Assembly: GCF_040267685.1 (NCBI RefSeq)
Contig: NZ_CP158367.1
Location: 496,001-560,000 of the forward strand
Reading direction: 5' to 3'
Source of the DNA: Proteinivorax tanatarense
GTDB lineage: Bacteria > Bacillota > Proteinivoracia > Proteinivoracales > Proteinivoracaceae
Length of the DNA: 64,000 bases
Made by a program: the position numbers and the translations under genes. The notes under the pieces are model-generated. The model was not told where the DNA came from, ran no database searches, and saw only the letters and a list, made by a program, of their open reading frames with translations. Position 1 is the stretch's first letter; each line of letters opens with the position of its first letter. This document shows positions 1 to 8,537 of the stretch, one piece after another.

Positions 1-138
1 AAAAAGGCTCTAGCCGAAGGTGACGATATTAGAACAAAAAAGGTTAACACTATAAAGGAAAAGTTAGATACAGGAACCTATGAAGTTGATACAAAGGAAT
101 TGGCAGCAAAAATGCTATCTAAAAGTTGGGGGAAATAA
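1..138 (+). CDS. flgM: FlgM C-terminal part (anti-sigma-D factor), cut by window start
   Basis: Frame 1 is open from the first base and stops with TAA at 136-138, giving 45 residues. FlgM holds the flagellar sigma factor (sigma-28/sigma-D) inactive until the hook-basal body is built. The fragment carries the typical FlgM tail: a charged helix followed by a segment reading DTGTYEVDTKELAAKML, the usual end of the sigma-binding region. It lies 2 nt before flgN, the gene order of the Bacillus flgM-flgN-flgK-flgL operon. The start and promoter lie outside the window. Confidence 0.88.
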   Translation, partial: KKALAEGDDIRTKKVNTIKEKLDTGTYEVDTKELAAKMLSKSWGK

Positions 139-140
139 AT

Positions 141-638
141 ATGGTCCAAAAATATTTAGATAAAATGTTGGATAAGCTGGAAGAGCAGATAAGCCTTTAT
201 GGGAAATTATTAAAAATAACGGAAAAAAAGAGGGATACCTTAGTTCAAAATGCTATGGAGCAACTGGAGGAAGTTGTGGAAATAGAAACAAAGTTAGTAA
301 AGGAAATAGCTGACGTGGAACAAGAGCGATATAGCCTTCAAAAACAATTGGCGGGGCAAATGAACGTTCCAGTTGAGGAGGTTGATACAGATAAGTTGGT
401 TCCTCTATTAAATCCAGAACAAAAACAGAGGATGGATAAAGCAACCGATGACCTTAGAAAATCTTTGTCAGAGCTATCTATGCTCAATCAAACTAACAAA
501 AAACTTTTGGAGCAGTCTTTACAAATGGTTCAGTATTCAATAAATTATATAGCTGGCGAACAAAATAGTGAGAAAACATATTCTAAAAAGCCGAATAAAA
601 AAAGAAGCGGCGGTAAATTCATGGATATACAAGCATAG
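141..638 (+). CDS. flgN: FlgN-type export chaperone for hook-junction proteins
   Basis: 165 residues, almost entirely helical and charged, with heptad-like leucines. FlgN chaperones deliver FlgK and FlgL to the flagellar export gate, and this gene lies between flgM and flgK. A longer frame begins with TTG at 126, inside flgM. I choose ATG at 141 because it follows a GGGGGAA Shine-Dalgarno within the flgM end and gives a normal FlgN length. The C-terminal tail is basic (KKPNKKRSGGK). Sequence conservation in this family is low, so the call rests on size, composition and position. Confidence 0.85.
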   Translation: MVQKYLDKMLDKLEEQISLYGKLLKITEKKRDTLVQNAMEQLEEVVEIETKLVKEIADVEQERYSLQKQLAGQMNVPVEEVDTDKLVPLLNPEQKQRMDKATDDLRKSLSELSMLNQTNKKLLEQSLQMVQYSINYIAGEQNSEKTYSKKPNKKRSGGKFMDIQA

Positions 639-651
639 GAGGAGAAAAATT

Positions 652-2241
652 ATGCGTTCAACTTTTTCAGGATTGGAGTTGTCTCGTAGGGCGTTAATGA
701 CCCAACAATCAGCAGTTAATGTGGTAGGTCATAACGTGGCCAATGCAAACACTCCAGGTTATTCACGACAGGAAGTAGTAACTTCTGCGACAGGACCCTA
801 TACAAGTCCTTCCAATGTTAGACCTACAGGAGCTGGGCAAATTGGTAGTGGTGTAGAAATAAAGTCCATTGAAAGACAGTTTGACAGTCACATAGCGGCA
901 CAGTATCGCTTGGAAAACAGCCTACAATCTCAGTGGGAACAAAAATATAGCTCCATGGATCAAATCGAAGCTATATTTAATGAGCCTTCTGACAGTAGTT
1001 TAAGGAAGACGGTGGATGAATTTTGGTCTGCTTTGCAGCAACTTACTACAGAGCCCACTGAGTTATCTTCACGAGCTTTAGTTCGTCAATCTGCCACATC
1101 GATGGTCAACACTTTTCAAACTATGGATAGGCAGTTGGAGCAGGTGAGCACTGACTTAGACGAATCTATTAGGGCGGAAGCTAATCAGATAAACTCTACA
1201 CTAAAGCAGATAGAAGACTTAAACAAACGAATTGTTAAAATAAATGCTATGGGAGATAGTCCTAACGACCTTATGGACCAGCGAGATTTGTTAATAGATG
1301 ACCTAACTGAAGTGTTAAATGTAAATGTAATAGAACATGCAAACGGTGATTTAACTGTTACTTTTCCCAGTGAAAATGGTGAAGATATTCAGTTGATTGA
1401 CACTGTAAGCAGTGGGAACTCAGTAGCAGAGTTATCTTATAACACTACTGATAATGATCCAGGGATTTTAACTGTAGTTCCTGCAGGAGAGGAAGAATTT
1501 GTAGATATAAGCAGGGAAGAAGTAACCCAAGGTAAAATCAAGGGTATGTTTGATTCCCAAGATGCAGTTGAACGTTATCAAGGTGAACTTCAAACCTATG
1601 CCACTAGTTATACAGAGGCCATTAACGAGCAACATCGCCAAGGTTTTGATTTAAATGGAAGTTCAGGTCAGGATTTCTTTGTCGGTACCGATGACATTTC
1701 TACGCTGGCGATAAACCCTGAAATTAACGAGGATTTAAGTTTAATTGCAGCAGCTGGTCCTCAAAGTTTAACTCCAATAGATGGCGATGGGAATCCTACT
1801 GAACCTTTATCTTACAATGAAGATGGTGAGCTAGTGGATGTGGATGGAAACATTGTAACCGATGTAGAGGGGAAAATTGCATCGGGAGAACTAGTTTTTG
1901 CTAAAGGCGATGGTGAAAACGCAAAAGCCATGGCTGAGTTACGCCATGAGCTTGCTATGGAACATCAGGGAACTGAAGTCACTTTTGATGGATACTATCG
2001 CTCAGTGATAGCAGAATTAGGAATAGAGACTGACGAATCATTTCAAATGATGGAAAATCAAAAGGCTTTAGCCAACCAGTTTGATATGCGACAAGAGCAG
2101 ATTAGGGGAGTTTCCTTAGATGAGGAAATGACAAAAATGATTCAATACCAACATAGCTATGTAGCGGCGTCTAGGTTTACAAACACAATTGATGAAATGA
2201 TAGACACTATAGTAAATCGCTTAGGCATAGTAGGAAGATAG
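652..2241 (+). CDS. flgK: FlgK, flagellar hook-associated protein 1
   Basis: 529 residues from ATG 652, preceded by AGGAGGAG; the frame is open upstream but that part overlaps flgN and has no ribosome site. FlgK is the first hook-filament junction protein. The N-terminus (STFSGLELSRRALMTQQSAV) and the following NVANANTPGYSRQ are the family hallmark of axial proteins. The C-terminus (YQHSYVAASRFTNTIDEMID) is the matching D0 helix. The acidic middle domain (about residues 320-430) is the variable part. Translationally linked to flgN upstream and flgL 11 nt downstream. Confidence 0.97.
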   Translation: MRSTFSGLELSRRALMTQQSAVNVVGHNVANANTPGYSRQEVVTSATGPYTSPSNVRPTGAGQIGSGVEIKSIERQFDSHIAAQYRLENSLQSQWEQKYSSMDQIEAIFNEPSDSSLRKTVDEFWSALQQLTTEPTELSSRALVRQSATSMVNTFQTMDRQLEQVSTDLDESIRAEANQINSTLKQIEDLNKRIVKINAMGDSPNDLMDQRDLLIDDLTEVLNVNVIEHANGDLTVTFPSENGEDIQLIDTVSSGNSVAELSYNTTDNDPGILTVVPAGEEEFVDISREEVTQGKIKGMFDSQDAVERYQGELQTYATSYTEAINEQHRQGFDLNGSSGQDFFVGTDDISTLAINPEINEDLSLIAAAGPQSLTPIDGDGNPTEPLSYNEDGELVDVDGNIVTDVEGKIASGELVFAKGDGENAKAMAELRHELAMEHQGTEVTFDGYYRSVIAELGIETDESFQMMENQKALANQFDMRQEQIRGVSLDEEMTKMIQYQHSYVAASRFTNTIDEMIDTIVNRLGIVGR

Positions 2242-2252
2242 GGGGAAGATAA

Positions 2253-3143
2253 ATGCGAGTAACCAGTAATTATCTTATGAAAAACATGCTTAACAACTTA
2301 TCCCGTAACAACCGAAGGTTAAATGAGGTAACACAACAGGTGTCTACGGGTAAAAGAATAAACAAGCCTTCAGACGATCCAGGTGATGTGGTTCGTAGTT
2401 TGCGTATTCGTACAGAAATTAACGAAATGGAACAGTATAAAAAAAATGTAGATATGGCTCGTTCCCTTTTGGAGTACAGTGATGAAGCGTTGGATAATGT
2501 AGGACAAGCACTACATAGGGCCAATGAGCTTGCAATCCAGGGTAAAAATGGCACATATGATCCTCAGCAGAGAGAAATGATGGCAGAAGAAATAAATGGA
2601 ATATTAAATGATGTATTTGATGCTTCTAACACTCAATTTTCCAACAGATACTTGTTCTCAGGTACAGGCACAGAGCAGCCTTTTGAAGCTGTGTACAGGG
2701 ACGATGGTAAAATTGAAGAAGTCAATTTTAACGCCAATAGTCAGCCGCGAAACTTTGAACTGGGAGTTGGGCAAAGTATTAACGCAGGGGCCGATGGTGA
2801 AATGATTTTTGAACCTATACTAAATGGATTGATTGAAGTAAGGGATGGATTGGAACAGGATTCTTTAGAAGATATAGAAAGTGGTTTTAACACGATGCAG
2901 GGTGCCAAGGATAATTTATTAATGCAGCGAGCTGATTTAGGGGCTAGAGTAAACCAACTAGATCTTGTAGAAAGTAGAATGTTGGATGGAGATATTAACC
3001 TTAAAAAATTTAAATCCGACATAGAGGATGTGGATATGGCTGAATCAATCATGCACTTATCCAATATAGAAGCATTACATCAAGCTAGCCTAAATGTTAC
3101 AGCTAGAATAATTCAGCCAAGTCTTGTAGACTTTTTAAGATAG
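2253..3143 (+). CDS. flgL: FlgL, flagellar hook-associated protein 3
   Basis: 296 residues starting at ATG 2253 behind GGGGGAAG. FlgL is the second junction protein, on which the flagellin filament is laid. It has the flagellin-like N-terminus (RVTSNYLMKNMLNNLSRNN, then STGKRINKPSDDPGDVVRS) and the C-terminal D0/D1 helix ending SLNVTARIIQPSLVDFLR. About 300 residues is normal for FlgL in this phylum. It ends the flgM-flgL run; a short stem-loop follows before fliW. Confidence 0.97.
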   Translation: MRVTSNYLMKNMLNNLSRNNRRLNEVTQQVSTGKRINKPSDDPGDVVRSLRIRTEINEMEQYKKNVDMARSLLEYSDEALDNVGQALHRANELAIQGKNGTYDPQQREMMAEEINGILNDVFDASNTQFSNRYLFSGTGTEQPFEAVYRDDGKIEEVNFNANSQPRNFELGVGQSINAGADGEMIFEPILNGLIEVRDGLEQDSLEDIESGFNTMQGAKDNLLMQRADLGARVNQLDLVESRMLDGDINLKKFKSDIEDVDMAESIMHLSNIEALHQASLNVTARIIQPSLVDFLR

Positions 3144-3156
3144 TAATAAATACTTT

Positions 3157-3177
3157 AAGACGCACTTTGTGCGTCTT
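3157..3177 (+). other. Short intercistronic stem-loop between flgL and fliW
   Basis: Perfect 9-bp stem AAGACGCAC / GTGCGTCTT with a 3-base loop, starting 13 nt after the flgL stop. No T-tract follows, so it may be an attenuator or an mRNA processing/stability element rather than a full terminator. Confidence 0.5.
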
Positions 3178-3216
3178 ACTGTTAACTTTAGCGACTAATA
3201 GATGGAGTGATTAAAT

Positions 3217-3633
3217 ATGGAAGCTGCTCAAAAAATTAGAGAACAAACAATAATAAATTTCCCTAAAGGACTATTAGGTTTTGAACACCTAAAGGAATAT
3301 ATAATTTTAGAAGAACCGGGTAGCGAAGGGATATTTTATTGGCTGCAATCATGTCAAGAATCTACGGTGGAGTTTTTGGTAACTAGACCCCAGTTGTTTG
3401 TTAACTATAAGGTCAATGTCGAGTTAGAACAACTTGAAGATATCGGTGTAACTAAACCAGATCAAGTGGAAACCCTTTCTATAGTCAACCTACCTCAGGA
3501 TATAACCAAGGCAACAGTTAATTTAAGGGCACCTGTTATCATCAACCATCAAACGTTACAAGGCAAACAACTAGTACTTAATGACGAAAAGCTATCCATA
3601 AAATATCCTTTGTATAAAAAGGAGCTTAAGTAA
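3217..3633 (+). CDS. fliW: FliW, flagellar assembly factor and CsrA antagonist
   Basis: 138 residues with the family pattern IINFPKGLLGFEHLKEYIIL at the start and a usual FliW length. In Bacillus, FliW binds flagellin until flagellin is exported, then binds CsrA and relieves its block on hag translation. The stop TAA overlaps the csrA start by one base (TAATG at 3631-3635), so the two are translationally coupled, as expected for a stoichiometric pair. Confidence 0.96.
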   Translation: MEAAQKIREQTIINFPKGLLGFEHLKEYIILEEPGSEGIFYWLQSCQESTVEFLVTRPQLFVNYKVNVELEQLEDIGVTKPDQVETLSIVNLPQDITKATVNLRAPVIINHQTLQGKQLVLNDEKLSIKYPLYKKELK

Positions 3634-3860
3634 TGTTGGTGCTAACTAGGAAGGTGGGACAGAGTATAACAATCGATGATGAAATTGAGGTTGAAATCAT
3701 CGAAAGCAAAGGTGATAAAATAAAAATAGGAATAAAAGCACCTAAAAGAGTATCGGTACACCGAACAGAGGTTCATAAAGAAATAGAAAGACAAAATCAA
3801 GAAGCTCTAGACCATCGAGGAGATATTAAAATGCTGCTAAAAAAATTACGAAAAGACTAA
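3633..3860 (+). CDS. csrA: CsrA, RNA-binding translational regulator
   Basis: 75 residues starting MLVLTRKVGQSI, with the RNA-contact residues L4, R6 and R44 (in KRVSVHRTEV) all present. CsrA dimers bind GGA in stem-loops and block ribosome access; the likely target here is the hag leader (see 8494-8537). Coupled to fliW by a 1-nt overlap. The C-terminal helix (EIERQNQEALDHRGDIKMLL) is longer than in gamma-proteobacterial CsrA, as in FliW-regulated Gram-positive forms. Confidence 0.97.
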   Translation: MLVLTRKVGQSITIDDEIEVEIIESKGDKIKIGIKAPKRVSVHRTEVHKEIERQNQEALDHRGDIKMLLKKLRKD

Positions 3861-3887
3861 AGTACCAAAAAAATACAGAATAACTCT

Positions 3888-3913
3888 TAAGTTTTGCTTT
3901 AATATTTCGATAT
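3888..3913 (+). promoter_or_regulatory. Candidate sigma-D promoter before flaG-fliD
   Basis: TAAG (3888-3891), 14 nt, then TTCGATAT (3906-3913). The flagellar sigma consensus is TAAA-N15-GCCGATAA. The same TAAG-N14 layout is seen before hag and before the soluble receptor gene, which strengthens all three. Confidence 0.55.
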
Positions 3914-3954
3914 ATTTAATAACAGAGTGACAAAACTTAGGAGGAGATAATACT

Positions 3955-4299
3955 ATGAAGGTGGAAACAACTAACTCAATATCTGCAATTAAAGATATAA
4001 AAAAAGAACAAAATAAAGAACATACACAACAGAATCAATATAGCCAACAAAATCAGAAGATGGAAATTCCCAATATGGTGGAAAATACTGAGCAAGCTGT
4101 GGATATGCTAAATGAAACGGTGCAAGTGGTAGATAAGCGCTTGGAATTCGAGGTTCATGAAACCTTAAGCAGAACTATGGTAAGAGTGCTAAACAAAGAA
4201 ACTGAAGAGATTATACGGGAAATTCCTCCTGAAGAAATATTAGATTTGGTAGGAAATATGCTGGAAATGGTGGGCATAATCGTAGATAAAAAAGTATAG
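3955..4299 (+). CDS. flaG: FlaG family flagellar protein
   Basis: 114 residues. The first ~55 are polar and Gln/Asn/Lys-rich; the C-terminal half has the FlaG fold signature LEFEVHETLSRTMVRVLN followed by EIIREIPPEEILDLVGNML. FlaG is linked to filament length and sits next to fliD in many genomes, as it does here (15 nt before fliD). Strong ribosome site AGGAGGAG before ATG 3955. The precise biochemical role is not established. Confidence 0.92.
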   Translation: MKVETTNSISAIKDIKKEQNKEHTQQNQYSQQNQKMEIPNMVENTEQAVDMLNETVQVVDKRLEFEVHETLSRTMVRVLNKETEEIIREIPPEEILDLVGNMLEMVGIIVDKKV

Positions 4300-4314
4300 G
4301 GGAGAGTGAGTAAA

Positions 4315-5745
4315 ATGCGTATTGGTGGAATGGGTAGTGGTATGGATACCGAATATATGTTGCAACAAATTATGAAAGCAGAAAGAATGCCTCTAGATAG
4401 ACTTCATCAGCAAAAACAAGTCCTAGAATGGAAGCAAGAAGACTACCGGGAACTTAATTCTCAAATGTTTGCTTTTAGAAATACTGTTAATGACATGACC
4501 CGTAGAAGCAATATGATGCAGAGGGCAACATCCTCAACTAACGAGAATGTAGCCACAGCTTCTGCAACTAGAGATGCCCAAGACGGACACTATCGGGTCA
4601 AAGCAGATAAACTTGCTGAACGTTCCCATGCTCAAAGTGATGTTATGGGCATAGAGGAAGGGCAGAGCTTGGATGAAGTAAAGCTATCAGAAACCAACTT
4701 TATGGAAGAAGGATTTGAGGGTACTGTTACAATAAACGGTGCAGAAATAGAAGTAAGTTCAGAAACCACCGTAGAAGAATTTATAACCGCTGTTAATGAA
4801 TCAGATGCTAATGTTCAAATGTTTTATGACAGTGGACAGGACAGGCTTTTTTTAAGCTCCAATGATACCGGCGAAGGTGAAATTACAATTAGCCTAGATG
4901 GTCAGCCTATTTCAGGGGTAAATGAAGCAGATAAATTTTTTAGTGTTAGACCTGGTAATGATGCTGAGGTACAAATTAATGGATTTACACTTAATCCTTC
5001 TGAAAATGAATTTGCCTTTGGAGGGGTTAACTATTCTATAACAGAGACGGGTGAAACTACCGTAAATGTAGGCCTTGATCATGATAATATGTATGAACAA
5101 ATCGAAAACTTTGTTGAAGAGTATAATAAGTTGCTTTTAAACACTAATGAAAAGCTTAAAGAACCGATACATCGTGATTATCCGCCGCTAACAGACACGC
5201 AGAAAGAACAACTTTCTGATAGAGAAATAGAGCAGTGGGAGGAATTGTCTAGAACCGGACATTTAAGAAATGACGCAATTTTAAACCAAAGTGTACACAG
5301 CCTAAGAAGAGCAACCTCTGAAAGAATGGAAGGAGAGTTCGATAGTTTATCTGCAATTGGGATAACTACAGGAGACTATCGCGAGGGTGGTATACTTCAT
5401 ATAGATGAAACAAAGTTAAGGGAGGCTATTGAATCAGATCCGGAAGGTGTTTTTGAACTTTTTAGCGGAAATGAAAATAGTGACGGTATCGTAAAAGGAA
5501 TTAACGATTCTCTAACCAACTCTATGGATAGAATCGGTCATAGAGCAGGTCGGGGTGAAGGAATAGATAGGACTAGTTATATTGGACGGTCTTTAAGGGA
5601 TATTGATAATAGAATAGACCGTATGGAAGATAGACTAGAACGAGTTGAAGAACGCCATTGGAAACAATTTACTGCTATGGAAAAAGCACTATATGAAATG
5701 CACAGTCAAGGGAATTGGCTGCACCAACAATTAGTAGGAATGTAA
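4315..5745 (+). CDS. fliD: FliD, filament cap protein
   Basis: 476 residues from ATG 4315. A GTG nine bases upstream (4306) is in frame but sits almost on the Shine-Dalgarno GGGGAGA (4299-4305), so ATG with 9-nt spacing is preferred. FliD forms the cap under which flagellin folds. The N-terminus (IGGMGSGMDTEYMLQQIMKAE) is diagnostic, a flagellin-hook-IN-like segment lies in the middle, and the C-terminus has the coiled coil (DNRIDRMEDRLERVEERHWKQF) and conserved ending SQGNWLHQQL. A strong hairpin follows. Confidence 0.96.
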   Translation: MRIGGMGSGMDTEYMLQQIMKAERMPLDRLHQQKQVLEWKQEDYRELNSQMFAFRNTVNDMTRRSNMMQRATSSTNENVATASATRDAQDGHYRVKADKLAERSHAQSDVMGIEEGQSLDEVKLSETNFMEEGFEGTVTINGAEIEVSSETTVEEFITAVNESDANVQMFYDSGQDRLFLSSNDTGEGEITISLDGQPISGVNEADKFFSVRPGNDAEVQINGFTLNPSENEFAFGGVNYSITETGETTVNVGLDHDNMYEQIENFVEEYNKLLLNTNEKLKEPIHRDYPPLTDTQKEQLSDREIEQWEELSRTGHLRNDAILNQSVHSLRRATSERMEGEFDSLSAIGITTGDYREGGILHIDETKLREAIESDPEGVFELFSGNENSDGIVKGINDSLTNSMDRIGHRAGRGEGIDRTSYIGRSLRDIDNRIDRMEDRLERVEERHWKQFTAMEKALYEMHSQGNWLHQQLVGM

Positions 5746-5750
5746 GATGG

Positions 5751-5797
5751 TCAACCTAAAAGCCAGAACGCGAACAGCGTTCTGGCTTTTAGGTTGA
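5751..5797 (+). terminator. Terminator hairpin after fliD
   Basis: Perfect 21-bp stem (5751-5771 / 5777-5797) with loop GAACA. The right arm contains CTTTTAGG but there is no pure T-run after it. It begins 6 nt after the fliD stop and marks the end of the fliW-fliD unit. Confidence 0.75.
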
Positions 5798-5925
5798 CAA
5801 ATAAAGCTAGAAAAAACCAAAAGAGAATAAGGCTAATCTCAAAAGAGGCAACAACAAACCTAGTTCACGCCATAACCTACCCCAAAAAATAAACACCGTA
5901 ACACGCAAGGAAAATAACACCCCCT

Positions 5926-7594
5926 ACCACACACCATGGCAGAAAACACAACATTCCTATCAACCACCGTAGCAGGAGAAACATCACCTAATTAACCGCC
6001 GTAGCAGGTAATTCATTGCCTGCGGACATGGCCGCTAAAATGGAATAGGCCTGAGGTTCACCACCACAACCCGGGGAATGAATTCCCCTCTACGCAGGGG
6101 GAAAACATATCCACCACACACCATGGCAGAAAACACAACATTCCTATCAACCACCGTAGCAGGAGAAACATCACCTAATTAACCGCCGTAGCAGGTAATT
6201 CATTGCCTGCGGACATGCCCGCTAAAATGGAATAGGCCTGAGGTTCACCACCACAACCCGGGGAATGAATTCCCCTCTACGCAGGGGGAAAACATATCCA
6301 CCACACACCATGGCAGAAAACACAACATTCCTATCAACCACCGTAGCAGGAGAAACATCACCTTAATTAACCGCCGTAGCAGGTAATTCATTGCCTGCGA
6401 ATATGACCACAGAAATGGGATAGGCCTGAGGTTCACCACCACAACCCGGGGAATGAATTCCCCTCTACGCAGGGGGAAAACATATCCACCACACACCATG
6501 GCAGAAAACACAACATTCCTATCAACCACCGTAGCAGGAGAAACATCACCTAATTAACCGCCGTAGCAGGTAATTCATTGCCTGCGGACATGGCCGCTAA
6601 AATGGAATAGGCCTGAGGTTCACCACCACAACCCGGGGAATGAATTCCCCTCTACGCAGGGGAAAAACATATCCACCACACACCATGGCAGAAAACACAA
6701 CATTCCTATCAACCACCGTAGCAGGAGAAACATCACCTTAATTAACCGCCGTAGCAGGTAATTCATTGCCTGCGAATATGACCACAGAAATGGGATAGGC
6801 CTGAGGTTCACCACCACAACCCGGGGAATGAATTCCCCTCTACGCAGGGGGAAAACATATCCACCACACACCATGGCAGAAAACACAACATTCCTATCAA
6901 CCACCGTAGCAGGAGAAACATCACCTTAATTAACCGCCGTAGCAGGTAATTCATTGCCTGCGAATATGACCACAGAAATGGGATAGGCCTGAGGTTCACC
7001 ACCACAACCCGGGGAATGAATTCCCCTCTACGCAGGGGGAAAACATATCCACCACACACCATGGCAGAAAACACAACATTCCTATCAACCACCGTAGCAG
7101 GAGAAACATCACCTAATTAACCGCCGTAGCAGGTAATTCATTGCCTGCGGACATGGCCGCTAAAATGGAATAGGCCTGAGGTTCACCACCACAACCCGGG
7201 GAATGAATTCCCCTCTACGCAGGGGAAAAACATATCCACCACACACCATGGCAGAAAACACAACATTCCTATCAACCACCGTAGCAGGAGAAACATCACC
7301 TTAATTAACCGCCGTAGCAGGTAATTCATTGCCTGCGAATATGACCACAGAAATGGGATAGGCCTGAGGTTCACCACCACAACCCGGGGAATGAATTCCC
7401 CTCTACGCAGGGGGAAAACATATCCACCACACACCATGGCAGAAAACACAACATTCCTATCAACCACCGTAGCAGGAGAAACATCACCTAATTAACCGCC
7501 GTAGCAGGTAATTCATTGCCTGCGGACATGCCCGCTAAAATGGAATAGGCCTGAGGTTCACCACCACAATCCAGGGAATGAATTCCTCTCTACT
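5926..7594. repeat. REP-pair tandem array 1 (about 9 units of 187/188 bp)
   Basis: The marker CCATGG recurs at 5934, 6121, 6308, 6496, 6683, 6871, 7059, 7246 and 7434. Two unit types alternate: A (187 bp, GGACATG[GC]CCGC) and B (188 bp, with an extra T and GAATATGACCAC). Each unit holds two palindromes: GCAGGTAAT-TC-ATTGCCTGC, preceded by CCGTA, and GGGGAAT-GA-ATTCCCC, followed by CTCTACG; the two ends are inverted relatives of one REP-like sequence. The last unit is degraded (CCAGGG, CTCTCTAC). Minus-strand frames of 94 codons across the array are products of the repetition, not genes. The 130 bp before it (5798-5925) is A-rich, degenerate and featureless. Confidence 0.95.
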
Positions 7595-7740
7595 ATTATC
7601 TTTTCTAAAACATAATAATTATGGTATTATAAATACAACAACTTAAAAACGTAAGTTAACAACCTCTACTCAATAATAAACTAGCGAGAACAAAAAAATT
7701 ATTAACCATAAAGACATTATCATCAAGGAGGAAAATAAAA

Positions 7741-8202
7741 ATGGAAAAAGTTATTGAAATTTACAACGAACTTCTTAATGAATACCTACAACTAAAAAGC
7801 AGCTTTATAGATCAAAAACAACTCAAAGAAGACGAACTAGTCAAAGTAGAAGACATAATTGAAAAAAGAAAGAAACAGATGACAAAGATAGATGACATAA
7901 CAGAAAAGCTGCAGCAGGCAAAATTAGATATAACCGAAAAGCATAAAATAGAAGAATTTAATTTTATCAACCTTGAGGACAAAGTGCCGAAAGAGCAGCT
8001 TTCTCAACTAAAAGAACTAACGGAAAAAATCAAACAACTTTTAAAAGAAATAATGGAACTAAATCAAACAATAACTTCAGACTATGAATCAAGATCAAAA
8101 GGCTCACAACACAAACTAAAAACAGTAAAACAAGGAAAAAAAGTCCACAAAGCCTACGCAAAATCCCAACAACCAGCATTTTTTTTAGATAAGAAAAGTT
8201 GA
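7741..8202 (+). CDS. FliT/FlgN-like flagellar chaperone
   Basis: 153 residues, highly charged and helical, with a coiled-coil pattern through residues 1-115. The C-terminal tail reads AYAKSQQPAFFLDKK; the second FliT-like protein at 27095 ends with a related Y-S-R...P-R-F-V-D-E-D tail. Small helical export chaperones of this kind follow fliS or flank flagellin genes. Start ATG 7741 with AAGGAGGAAA. The codons are A-rich compared with fliD. Which export substrate it serves cannot be told from the sequence; location suggests FliD or flagellin. Confidence 0.65.
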   Translation: MEKVIEIYNELLNEYLQLKSSFIDQKQLKEDELVKVEDIIEKRKKQMTKIDDITEKLQQAKLDITEKHKIEEFNFINLEDKVPKEQLSQLKELTEKIKQLLKEIMELNQTITSDYESRSKGSQHKLKTVKQGKKVHKAYAKSQQPAFFLDKKS

Positions 8203-8210
8203 TTGGAACA

Positions 8211-8295
8211 GCAGACAGTTGGGCAGGGGGACAGGGAATTCAAGGGATAATTTGTAATTTTACTTTCCATCACCAGCAACCAGCCATCCGCCATC
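8211..8295. repeat. Fragment of the dispersed composite repeat
   Basis: GGAACAGCAGACAGTTGG, then GGGAATTCAAGGGATAA and TTTGTAATTT, matches in order the stretch at 34478-34515 (GGACAGCAGACAGTTGG ... ATTCAAGAGCTAATTT). The rest of the gap to the hag promoter is A-rich with no gene. Confidence 0.6.
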
Positions 8296-8395
8296 CTAAA
8301 ACAATAAAAAAACAAAAAACAAAGAAAAAGCTAGAAAAACATAAAAAATGAGATATATACTGATTTAATTAGCATTAAAGCTTAAAAATGGAGTT

Positions 8396-8421
8396 TAAGC
8401 TTTGAGGCAATCCCCCGATAA
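8396..8421 (+). promoter_or_regulatory. Candidate sigma-D promoter of hag
   Basis: TAAG (8396-8399), 14 nt, CCCGATAA (8414-8421), close to the flagellar sigma consensus TAAA-N15-GCCGATAA; reading TTAA at 8395 gives exactly N15. It leaves a leader of about 105-110 nt before the hag start. Confidence 0.75.
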
Positions 8422-8493
8422 ATATAATAGAAACATAAAAAAGCTAAATTCCAGGTTGCGGCCGGCTTGGGATTTAAGCAACACAAACTACAA

Positions 8494-8537
8494 GTGGGCA
8501 AGGACGCCCGAAAACAAATTCAAGGAGGAATTTTAAA
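8494..8537 (+). promoter_or_regulatory. CsrA-type operator in the hag leader (GGA stem-loop plus GGA in the ribosome site)
   Basis: Stem GGGC (8496-8499) / GCCC (8506-8509) displays the loop AAGGAC, the classic GGA-in-loop CsrA target. A second GGA lies in the Shine-Dalgarno AGGAGG (8523-8528), 9 nt before the ATG. Two GGA sites spaced about 21 nt apart suit one CsrA dimer bridging them. Upstream (8442-8477) a further imperfect hairpin with arms AAATTCCA / TGGGATTT lies in the same leader. The CsrA role is inferred from motif and context. Confidence 0.7.

Noticed and set aside
253-444. Minus-strand frame opposite flgN, and similar frames opposite flgL, secA, uvrB, ftsX and others
   Set aside because: Shadows of well-supported genes on the other strand, without ribosome sites.
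6245-7467. Four identical 94-codon minus-strand frames in array 1
   Set aside because: They arise because the repeat unit is open in that frame; no ribosome site, composition unlike a protein, and ends fall at the same place in each unit.
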